A DNA stretch of 8,867 bases, taken from the NCBI GenBank assembly GCA_002493835.1, contig DLAA01000138.1, positions 1 to 8,867 on the forward strand, written 5' to 3'. The DNA comes from Lachnospiraceae bacterium UBA7060. Lineage in GTDB: Bacteria > Bacillota > Clostridia > Lachnospirales > Lachnospiraceae. Shown here in pieces: positions 1-5,408 of the stretch. Every line of letters starts with the position of its first letter. Within the stretch, counting starts at the first letter, position 1. The position numbers were made by a program, and so were the translations under genes. Under the pieces are notes generated by a model. The model was not told the origin of the DNA. It worked only from the letters and a program-made list of their open reading frames with translations, and made no database searches.

Positions 1-293
1 ATCGCGCAGCGATTTTGTTCAATTCGGATTATTCAGAAGAAACATTAAATGAATTGAAGCAGGTCATGTTGGTATCGGAGCAGGACAGAGCTGATATTTC
101 CATATATGGGAAAACGGGAATGGGAAAAGCCGAGGCAAAAGTTGTTGATGCATGGTTTACAGGATTTGCGGAAGGTGCAGAAGGAAAAATATTCTTTTGT
201 GTGCATCTTGGGAGGACAGATGGCATGAATGTATCCAGTCCGCTGGCAAAGGAGATAGCAATTCAAATTGTGTCGGATTATTATGGTCGGTAA
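1..293 (+). CDS. Class D (OXA-like) beta-lactamase, C-terminal part only (gene begins before the window)
   Basis: The reading frame is open from the first complete codon at base 3, so this is the 3' end of a longer gene; the TTG at 15 is not a credible start. The visible protein carries the serine beta-lactamase KTG motif (YGKTGMG, about residue 33 counted from base 15). It is followed by DAWFTGFAEG and a beta-strand ending in FFCVHLG, then SSPLAKEIAIQIVSDYYG, which is the usual end of class D enzymes. The active-site STFK and SxV motifs would lie upstream, outside the window. Class D enzymes hydrolyse beta-lactams through an acylated serine and in Gram-positives act outside the membrane. The related tail of BlaR1 in this window reads KTGTEEV and SGWFIGYIE, so a second BlaR1-type sensor domain is the main alternative. 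The cysteine-containing strand and missing KTGT favour an enzyme. A metallophosphoesterase gene follows 27 nt later on the same strand. Confidence 0.75.
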   Translation, partial: RAAILFNSDYSEETLNELKQVMLVSEQDRADISIYGKTGMGKAEAKVVDAWFTGFAEGAEGKIFFCVHLGRTDGMNVSSPLAKEIAIQIVSDYYGR

Positions 294-320
294 CGTTTCG
301 TAACGAAAGAAAGAGGTTTT

Positions 321-1160
321 ATGAAGAAAAAAATAAAACGGTTATTTATACTATTATTGCTGTTTGCAATTTTAATAGTGTGTTATTCCCATTACATTGA
401 ACCTGAAAGGCTGATTGTGAAAGAAATTACAGTCGAAACAAATATGGACATAGAAACATGCAGGATAGTATTTTTTACAGATACACATTTTGGGGTATTA
501 TATGATGAAAAACATATAGAAAGAATTGTGGAAATGATTAATAGACGGGATGCGGATATTGTAATTTTCGGTGGAGATCTGCTTGATAATTATGCACGAG
601 ATAAAGAAAGGTTGGATTTACAATATTTGCAGGAGGAATTAAGCAGAATAGAGGCAAAAATAGGAAAGTATGCAGTATTTGGGAATCATGATTATGGAGG
701 TGGCGCAATTCGGATCTATGAAACTTTTATGAATGACTGTGGATTTCAAGTATTAGATGATGAAGCTGTATTTTTGGAAGAATTTAATATTGAGATAATC
801 GGATTTGATGATTACCTGTTAGGGCAGACAGAAGAGGATTTTTATCGTATTCAAAGTGATGAATTTCACTTTATAGTAACACATGAACCTGTTATTTCAA
901 AAATGATAGAAGACTCTGGTGAAAGCTTTATATTATCAGGACATACACATGGAGGACAAGTAGCTGTTCCGTTTTTTACAAAAAAATTGCTTTCCAACGG
1001 TTCAGATCAATTTGTAAAAGGTTTTTATGTCATGAATAGTACGGCAACAGATACCTCTGCTCAAATGTATGTCAGCAGTGGTATTGGACTGACAAAGTAT
1101 CCGTTCCGTTTATTTAATATTCCGGAGATTATAGAGATAAATCTTATGAGAAAAGAATAA
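321..1160 (+). CDS. Membrane-anchored metallophosphoesterase, YkuE-like
   Basis: This 279-residue protein has an N-terminal signal-anchor (KKKIKR followed by a hydrophobic stretch, about residues 7-22), so the catalytic domain should face outward. The calcineurin-like two-metal site is complete: DTH (D54, H56), GGDLLD (D86), GNHD (N122, H123), THEP (H188) and GHTHGG (H208, H210). This order fits the YkuE/YaeI group of phosphodiesterases and phosphatases, whose members act on membrane-associated or cell-wall-linked phosphoesters. The exact substrate cannot be read from sequence. AAGAGG at 311-316, 4 nt before the ATG, supports this start. I see no promoter in the short gap after the beta-lactamase gene, so co-transcription is likely. 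The stop codon lies inside a hairpin shared with the convergent blaR1 gene. Family assignment is strong; a role in beta-lactam resistance is inference from position only. Confidence 0.88.
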   Translation: MKKKIKRLFILLLLFAILIVCYSHYIEPERLIVKEITVETNMDIETCRIVFFTDTHFGVLYDEKHIERIVEMINRRDADIVIFGGDLLDNYARDKERLDLQYLQEELSRIEAKIGKYAVFGNHDYGGGAIRIYETFMNDCGFQVLDDEAVFLEEFNIEIIGFDDYLLGQTEEDFYRIQSDEFHFIVTHEPVISKMIEDSGESFILSGHTHGGQVAVPFFTKKLLSNGSDQFVKGFYVMNSTATDTSAQMYVSSGIGLTKYPFRLFNIPEIIEINLMRKE

Positions 1161-1181
1161 GGAGCCGTCTGCTCCTTATTC
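1155..1181. terminator. Shared bidirectional terminator hairpin between convergent genes
   Basis: A perfect 11-bp stem (GAATAAGGAGC pairing with GCTCCTTATTC) closes a 5-nt loop, CGTCT. It contains the stop codon of the metallophosphoesterase (1158-1160) and that of blaR1 (1176-1178 on the - strand), so both operons end in the same structure. Read on the - strand, the stem runs into a T-rich tail (TTATTCTTTTCT), a good intrinsic terminator for blaR1. The + strand tail is less T-rich, so termination in that direction may be weaker. Confidence 0.75.
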
Positions 1182-2984
1182 CTGGTAAGCATTCCATAGC
1201 TCTAAATCAGAAAGAATAGAAAAAGTAAGTTCTGTGGCAAGAGGACCTGAAGCAAGTTCTTCACTCTGGATATTTGTAGCAAAGAAGTAGATGTGGTTGT
1301 CCTGTTCTATATATCCAATGAACCAGCCGGAAGTATTTTGTCCGTTCACTTCTTCTGTGCCTGTCTTTCCGGAAATAGTGCCTTGTTCCGTAGAATAAAG
1401 GCAGATTGAATCTTTTACGGCTTTGATATTTTCCGGTGAAAATCCCAACTGGTTGTAATACAGTTTCTTTAGTATTTCAACCTGTTCAACAGGTGATATT
1501 TTGAGTGGTGAATTAATCCAGTAAGAAGATGTATCGCCTTCAATGTACTGATTGCCGTAGCCTATTTCTTGAACATACTTCTTTATGGATGACAGGCTGA
1601 CTTGTTGGTCAAGTTCATGGAAATACCATGTGACGGAATTTTGCATGGCAGTTTCTAAGGTCTGATCAGTGTTCCATAAGTCATATCTATAATTTTGCCC
1701 ATTCCAAGGAATCAGTGATTGTTCAGGCGTAATAATCCCGGTTTCCAGACCGAATAAAGCACTGTATATTTTAAAGGTGGAAGCTGGGGAAATACGTGTA
1801 GTGGCATACTCTTTATTATAAATCTGCCATGAATCTTCGGTTGCATCATATAACACAAAGCTGCCGTTATAATCCTCAAAAATATCTCTTAAATCAATAT
1901 ATGTAATAGTACGGTTATTTTCATTAAAGTAATAGCGGTTGTTTTCCGCAGCCTGTATGGACAGGAGCGGAGCAGTTCCTAACAGAAAAAACGCAATCAT
2001 GATATACGCAAAGGCACTATGTAATTTTTCCCTGAAAGAAACCGGCTGATAATTTGCGATGTTAATAATGCGTTTTTGCATTTGTTTCATGCTCCCGCTG
2101 ATTCCGGTTGCAAAAGGAAATGGTGTAAGCGACACCTTTTCTGTAAAGTTGATCAAAGTATTTCCATAATCTTCATAAGCATCTTCATCCAGCAGCTTTA
2201 ATACGGAAGTGTCACAGGCAACTTCCCTGTCGTTTTTCATTTCTTTCAGTGAATACCATACAACTGGATTGAACCAATATAGTACACCGATTATGTTCAT
2301 GAAATAATTGGCTAAAGCATCTTTATATTTATAATGCCCAAGCTCGTGCATCAGCATATACCTTATATCGTTTGCATTATAGTCTGAAATCAGATGAATC
2401 GGCAGGTAGATACATGGTTTAAATAATCCGACAATAACAGGCGATTTCAAAAATGCTGTACTGTAGACTGGAATAGGCTTTGTAATATGCATTTCATCTA
2501 AACAGTTATGATATAGTCTGCGTACAGCAGGATTCTGCAATGGCAGCGCAGAGTTTTTTATGCTGTTTAAGCGGAGCATTGATTTTATAATCAGCATGAT
2601 CATTATAAAAATGCCAATATACCATAGAATACACAATATCAAACCAATTGCCCCGGGTGTCTTTCTGCTGACGGATATACTGAAGTCGTTCATCCAATTT
2701 GCAGTATTGGACTGACTGAGGGCAGTAGTTTCTCCTATAACTGTTACGATAGAGGATGAGGCTGTACTTTTAAAGTTTCCAAACCACGAGAAAATCTGCA
2801 GGAATTGGACTGGGTGAACTGGAATAAAAGGGATAGTCAATAATCCAAGCAGCAGGAACCATAAATTGTAATGCATCCGATTAGTCAGGTTATTCTTTAG
2901 CAAATGTTTGACGAGCAGCAGTATTCCGATAATAATACTGATAAAAATATTGCATAATAAAAATCGAATCATAAAATCTGCCAT
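1176..2984 (-). CDS. blaR1: BlaR1-type beta-lactam sensor / signal-transducing zinc protease
   Basis: This 602-residue protein has the full BlaR1/MecR1 layout. There are N-terminal transmembrane segments (about 5-25, 40-58 and 112-134) and an M56 metalloprotease domain with HELGH at 213-217 and a downstream NDREVACD segment at 251-258. A further transmembrane segment lies at about 322-344. An extracellular penicillin-binding domain, homologous to class D beta-lactamases, has STFK at 402-405, SVT at 450-452 and KTGT at 540-543. In the family, acylation of the sensor serine (here S402) by a beta-lactam activates the cytoplasmic protease, which leads to loss of BlaI and derepression. No key residue is missing and the length is normal. 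A GGGGG-containing ribosome site precedes the ATG. The gene starts 17 nt after the blaI stop, so the two form one operon, and it ends in the hairpin shared with the convergent metallophosphoesterase. Confidence 0.93.
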   Translation of the reverse strand: MADFMIRFLLCNIFISIIIGILLLVKHLLKNNLTNRMHYNLWFLLLGLLTIPFIPVHPVQFLQIFSWFGNFKSTASSSIVTVIGETTALSQSNTANWMNDFSISVSRKTPGAIGLILCILWYIGIFIMIMLIIKSMLRLNSIKNSALPLQNPAVRRLYHNCLDEMHITKPIPVYSTAFLKSPVIVGLFKPCIYLPIHLISDYNANDIRYMLMHELGHYKYKDALANYFMNIIGVLYWFNPVVWYSLKEMKNDREVACDTSVLKLLDEDAYEDYGNTLINFTEKVSLTPFPFATGISGSMKQMQKRIINIANYQPVSFREKLHSAFAYIMIAFFLLGTAPLLSIQAAENNRYYFNENNRTITYIDLRDIFEDYNGSFVLYDATEDSWQIYNKEYATTRISPASTFKIYSALFGLETGIITPEQSLIPWNGQNYRYDLWNTDQTLETAMQNSVTWYFHELDQQVSLSSIKKYVQEIGYGNQYIEGDTSSYWINSPLKISPVEQVEILKKLYYNQLGFSPENIKAVKDSICLYSTEQGTISGKTGTEEVNGQNTSGWFIGYIEQDNHIYFFATNIQSEELASGPLATELTFSILSDLELWNAYQE

Positions 2985-3001
2985 ATAAATCCCCCACTTT
3001 T

Positions 3002-3370
3002 CTAGTTTTTGGAAAGAAGAGAACGGAGTTCATTTATTTCAGCTTCGGATAGTTTGTCATTGTCAATATAGGCAGACAACATAGCAGTAATATTGCCGTC
3101 ATAAAAACGGTTGAGGAAGGTATTGCTTTCCTGCCCTATATACTCTGTTTCATCTACTAATGGTGTATATACAAATACTCGGCTTTGTTTTTCATAAGAA
3201 AGCGCTCCTTTTGTTACTAAGCGTTTTATCAATGTCTGTATTGTTTTGGGACTCCATGGTGTAGTTTTAACCAAACGATCTGTTATTTCATTCGTGCTAA
3301 TTGGAGCATGCTTCCATACAATTTTCATGACTTCAAATTCAGCTTCGGAAATCTGGGGTAGTGGTTTCAT
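3002..3370 (-). CDS. blaI: BlaI/MecI-family transcriptional repressor
   Basis: This is a 122-residue winged-helix repressor beginning MKPLPQISEAEFEVMKIVW. The recognition-helix region reads WSPKTIQTLIKRLVTKGAL, followed by the wing (SYEKQSRVFVYTPLV) and a C-terminal dimerisation region ending LSEAEINELRSLLSKN. All are typical of BlaI/MecI/CopY. The frame stays open much further upstream, but the start at 3368-3370 is chosen because AAGGAGG lies 8 nt before it and family homology begins exactly there. Residues upstream of it do not resemble the family. BlaI dimers bind TACAnnTGTA palindromes and repress beta-lactamase genes and themselves until BlaR1 signals. Such a palindrome lies in this gene's own promoter. 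It is the first gene of the blaI-blaR1 operon. Confidence 0.93.
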   Translation of the reverse strand: MKPLPQISEAEFEVMKIVWKHAPISTNEITDRLVKTTPWSPKTIQTLIKRLVTKGALSYEKQSRVFVYTPLVDETEYIGQESNTFLNRFYDGNITAMLSAYIDNDKLSEAEINELRSLLSKN

Positions 3371-3378
3371 AGTATATT

Positions 3379-3385
3379 CCTCCTT
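3379..3385 (-). promoter_or_regulatory. blaI ribosome binding site
   Basis: The - strand reads AAGGAGG, 8 nt before the ATG. It is a near-ideal Shine-Dalgarno and fixes the start at 3370 rather than the longer open frame. Confidence 0.85.
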
Positions 3386-3404
3386 AAATCTTACAGATGT
3401 AATA
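3386..3404. promoter_or_regulatory. BlaI-type operator
   Basis: The core TTACA-GA-TGTAA (3391-3402) is a perfect two-fold palindrome of the TACAnnTGTA class bound by BlaI/MecI. On the - strand the extended site reads TATTACATCTGTAAGATTT. As I recall the Bacillus licheniformis BlaI operator, this matches it apart from the centre. It lies right at the expected transcription start of blaI, where a bound dimer would block polymerase. Autoregulation is therefore likely. The match to the published operator is from memory. Confidence 0.82.
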
Positions 3405-3409
3405 AAAAC

Positions 3410-3438
3410 AGTATAAGATATATTGTAAATGTTGTCAA
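3410..3438 (-). promoter_or_regulatory. blaI-blaR1 promoter
   Basis: On the - strand, TTGACA (3433-3438) and TATACT (3410-3415) are separated by exactly 17 nt, a near-consensus housekeeping promoter. The expected start is around 3402-3404, inside the BlaI palindrome. The spacer also holds ATTTACAATAT, which could be a degenerate second half-site, but this is weak. Confidence 0.85.
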
Positions 3439-3516
3439 TCATTGTTGACTCCATATCGGAATACATAAGATAAATATAACTCAGTACAGTTTTTATTGTC
3501 TGTATAGTGGGGTTAA

Positions 3517-3648
3517 ATATGCCAGAATAATGAGGTGGAGATATTGGCAGGGCATGTAGGGAGTGACCATATCCATCTGTTAGCATCGGTACCGCCGCAT
3601 TTGTCAGCAAGTAAACTGGTGCAGTATATAAAAGGAAATACATTTAGG
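3517..3648 (+). pseudogene. IS200/IS605-family TnpA (Y1 transposase) fragment, truncated at both ends
   Basis: After a stop at 3514-3516, the frame encodes about 44 residues that look like the middle of an IS200-type Y1 transposase. EILAGHVGSDHIHLL contains the HUH metal-binding histidines (HIH), followed by SVPPHLSASKLVQYIKG, a characteristic stretch of this family. The N-terminal third is absent. After about base 3648 the similarity ends, so the catalytic tyrosine helix is missing. The GTG at 3535 could start a peptide but would not give a working enzyme. This is a dead insertion-sequence remnant, and homology stops where the - strand BlaI-like remnant region begins. Confidence 0.75.
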
Positions 3649-3701
3649 AGCAAGCCATCGCTTTTCTTCATCTGTTTCAGGAATGTCAATTTTTTCGATT
3701 G

Positions 3702-3848
3702 TTATTTTTCACGGGGTGGGATTCTGCTGCCTTCGGCATTGTGCAACAATTTTTTCAATTTTTCAATTTCTTCAGCAGAAAGTTTTTTCCTGCGCAGCAG
3801 TGCAGCAAACAACTTGTCCGCAGAATCATCATAACTTTTAATACAGAA
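3702..3848 (-). pseudogene. Orphan C-terminal fragment of a second BlaI/MecI-family repressor
   Basis: A 48-codon - strand frame, bounded upstream by TGA (3849-3851) and ended by TAA (3702-3704), contains YDDSADKLFAALLRRKKLSA followed by EEIEKLKKLL. It aligns without gaps to the C-terminal dimerisation end of the intact BlaI here (FYDGNITAMLSAYIDNDKLS then EAEINELRSLL), sharing YD, KLS, the EI pair and the LL ending. It carries a 13-residue extension after LL. The winged-helix DNA-binding part is absent, and the DNA immediately upstream is a hairpin region, so the gene was cut. No start codon or ribosome site serves the fragment. It is too diverged to be a recent copy of the neighbouring blaI and is probably the relic of another BlaI-type regulator. 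Confidence 0.65.
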
Positions 3849-3853
3849 TCAAA

Positions 3854-3902
3854 AAGTGACAGCCCCGCAAGGGTGTAGTCCCAATTTTCGGGAAGTGACA
3901 GC
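3854..3902. repeat. Two small hairpins bracketed by a 10-bp direct repeat
   Basis: AAGTGACAGC occurs at 3854-3863 and again at 3893-3902, 39 bp apart. Between and overlapping the copies are CCC-GCAA-GGG (3864-3873, a GNRA-type tetraloop) and TCCC-aattttc-GGGA (3879-3893). The unit abuts the point where the BlaI-like fragment loses its upstream part. This looks like the end of a small mobile element or an insertion scar; I cannot name the element. Confidence 0.45.
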
Positions 3903-4080
3903 ATTTGAGATAAAAGCTTGGACTTAAAATCTCACTTGTTTATGCTTGAAAGGATGATTGTATGAATATGCGAAAAGGATTTATGCGAAGATGAAGAGGA
4001 GAATAGAGGTGATGTAAAAAATAGTTTCACTAAATAATGATGATTGATTGCTCTTTCAAGAAGATTGGGATAAAATATTA
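3903..4080. other. AT-rich intergenic stretch without a convincing gene
   Basis: All frames are broken by stops. The longest ATG frame (3962) is only about ten codons, and no RNA gene signature is recognised. A loose GAGAT/ATCTC pairing (3907-3911 with 3929-3933) is probably chance. Candidate promoter elements for the downstream operon begin near 4048. Confidence 0.5.
4048..4076 (+). promoter_or_regulatory. Candidate promoter of the DUF262 operon
   Basis: TTGCTC (4048-4053) and TAAAAT (4071-4076) are 17 nt apart. The -10 box is good and the -35 box matches TTGACA only in its first three bases. The predicted start, near 4083, falls in the left arm of the inverted repeat that follows, about 57 nt before the first gene. 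AT-rich DNA produces such pairs by chance, so confidence is modest. Confidence 0.4.
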
Positions 4081-4108
4081 AGCATATATAGTAGAAACAC
4101 TATATGCT
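4081..4108. repeat. Inverted repeat ahead of the DUF262 operon (possible operator)
   Basis: AGCATATATAGT (4081-4092) and ACTATATGCT (4099-4108) form an inverted repeat around AGAAAC. The right arm lacks one AT unit, leaving a 2-nt bulge. There is no T-run after it, so it is not an intrinsic terminator. Its place at the predicted transcription start suggests a repressor site or a 5' leader hairpin limiting expression. Confidence 0.5.
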
Positions 4109-4127
4109 GTATTAAGAGAATTTGAAT

Positions 4128-4132
4128 GGGGA
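4128..4132 (+). promoter_or_regulatory. Ribosome binding site that decides the DUF262 protein start
   Basis: GGGGA lies 7 nt before the ATG at 4140. The alternative TTG at 4122 has only AAGAGAA two bases upstream. The ATG at 4140 is therefore preferred. Confidence 0.6.
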
Positions 4133-4139
4133 TGATAGA

Positions 4140-5399
4140 ATGGGAGAGACTATACTTAAAAAGAAAGATATCGAGGAACTGGAAAAATTAGTACAAATAG
4201 CTAAGGAGCAAGGGAATAATATAAATTTAAATTTAGTATATATGACAATGGATTCAGAAAAAATAGATTTTACAGAAGTAATGAAATATTTTAATGACAG
4301 GGGAATTTCGATGATAGAAGGAGATGTCGAACCAGATATTACGGCATATTCGTGTGAAGGAGAAAAAATTAGACCTTTTGATCCGGCTAAAATCAGCATC
4401 ACTATGAAGCCAATGACATTAGATGCATTGATAAAGAGAATTAAAAATGAAGAAATTGAATTTGATACTTCATTTCAGAGAAAGGCTGGACTATGGAGTA
4501 AGAGACAGAAAAGTCAATTACTGGAATCGATCTTTTTGCGGATTCCTCTACCTGCTTTTTATTTTGATGCTACAGATGAAGATAAATGGTTAGTTATTGA
4601 TGGATTACAAAGAGTATCAACTTTAAGGGAATTTGCTGTGGATAAAAGCTTGAAATTACAGGAATTGGAATTCTTTCCAGAATTAAATAAATGTAGTTAT
4701 GATAGATTGCCGCGAACGTTTCAAAGAAGAATTGATGAGACAGTTATAAATGTATATTTGGTTAATCCATCCACACCTGAGAACGTAAAATTTAATATAT
4801 TTAAAAGGATCAATACAGGAGGGTTAACCCTTGAGCCGCAAGAAATAAGAAACGCTTTATTTCAAGGACAGGCAACAGATTTTTTACAGAAATGTGCAAA
4901 AATGGAATGTTTTATTAAAGCAACGGCAGGAAGCATAAAATGTGAGAGAATGCTTGATAGAGAATTTATTCTTCGATATGTTGCCTTTTGTTACTTGGAT
5001 TTGGAATTATACAATGGAAATATAGATGAATTTCTGAACGAAGGAATGAAATTTTTAAACCATGCTGATATAAGTGAAATAAAAAAGATACAAAATGAAT
5101 TTGTTTTTGTTATGAATGCTATGTTTGCAGTTATGGGAAATAATAGCTTTAGAAAAATATGTGTGGATGGGAGACGTAGACCAATCAATAAGGTGATTTT
5201 TGAATCGTGGTGTTATGTATTCAGAACACTATCATCAAGTAATGTAGTACAGTTAATAAAGGAAAGATGTGAAGTGCAAAAGGAATATATGCTGTTATGT
5301 GAATCGCAGGAATATTTATATTTATTAAAAGTTCCAGATAAAAAGGCATTATATGCACGTATTAGAGCAGTTAAAGAATTGGTTCACAAATTTATTTAA
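4140..5399 (+). CDS. DUF262 (ParB/GmrS-like) protein with sigma-region-1.1-like N-terminus; first gene of candidate defence operon
   Basis: This is a 419-residue protein from the ATG at 4140. Residues about 10-66, with INLNLVYMTMDSEKIDFTEV then MKYFNDRGISMIEGD, resemble region 1.1 of sigma-70 (short helices ending in a GI-x-hydrophobic strand). The DUF262 core follows: DTSFQRKAGLWSKRQKSQLL (109-128), LRIPLPAFYF (133-142), the nucleotide-handling motif DGLQRVSTL (154-162), FKRINTGG (221-228) and LEPQEIRNAL (231-240). The helical remainder (about 245-419) includes GRRRPINKVIFESW. DUF262 belongs to the ParB/sulfiredoxin fold and is the GmrS-like half of GmrSD enzymes that attack modified phage DNA. 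The HNH (DUF1524/GmrD-like) nuclease half is absent, so any effector is elsewhere. The next gene starts 9 nt downstream. Sigma-1.1 similarity is by eye. Family assignment is strong; defence function is inferred. Confidence 0.88.
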   Translation: MGETILKKKDIEELEKLVQIAKEQGNNINLNLVYMTMDSEKIDFTEVMKYFNDRGISMIEGDVEPDITAYSCEGEKIRPFDPAKISITMKPMTLDALIKRIKNEEIEFDTSFQRKAGLWSKRQKSQLLESIFLRIPLPAFYFDATDEDKWLVIDGLQRVSTLREFAVDKSLKLQELEFFPELNKCSYDRLPRTFQRRIDETVINVYLVNPSTPENVKFNIFKRINTGGLTLEPQEIRNALFQGQATDFLQKCAKMECFIKATAGSIKCERMLDREFILRYVAFCYLDLELYNGNIDEFLNEGMKFLNHADISEIKKIQNEFVFVMNAMFAVMGNNSFRKICVDGRRRPINKVIFESWCYVFRTLSSSNVVQLIKERCEVQKEYMLLCESQEYLYLLKVPDKKALYARIRAVKELVHKFI

Positions 5400-5408
5400 G
5401 GAGAAAAA

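Noticed and set aside
294..308. TTTCG-TAA-CGAAA inverted repeat after the beta-lactamase stop
   Set aside because: The stem is only 5 bp and there is no T-run; it overlaps a chance GTAACG direct repeat and leaves no room for a terminator before the next ribosome site.
3445..3473. Divergent + strand promoter opposite blaI (TTGACT with AGATAA)
   Set aside because: The -10 box is poor and the only thing downstream is the dead TnpA fragment.
3002..3643. Longer 213-residue start for the BlaI protein
   Set aside because: The extra N-terminal part crosses the promoter and operator and reads through the opposite strand of the TnpA relic; homology and the ribosome site place the start at 3370.
3535..3834. 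A 99-residue + strand protein as a real gene
   Set aside because: Only the first third is transposase-like; the rest is the reverse strand of the BlaI-like relic.
4041..4062. Possible flanking direct repeat with 7531-7556 (TGATTGATTGCTCTTTC versus TTGATTGTTATTGCTTTTG)
   Set aside because: The resemblance needs several mismatches and gaps in AT-rich DNA; it is not good enough to call attachment sites.
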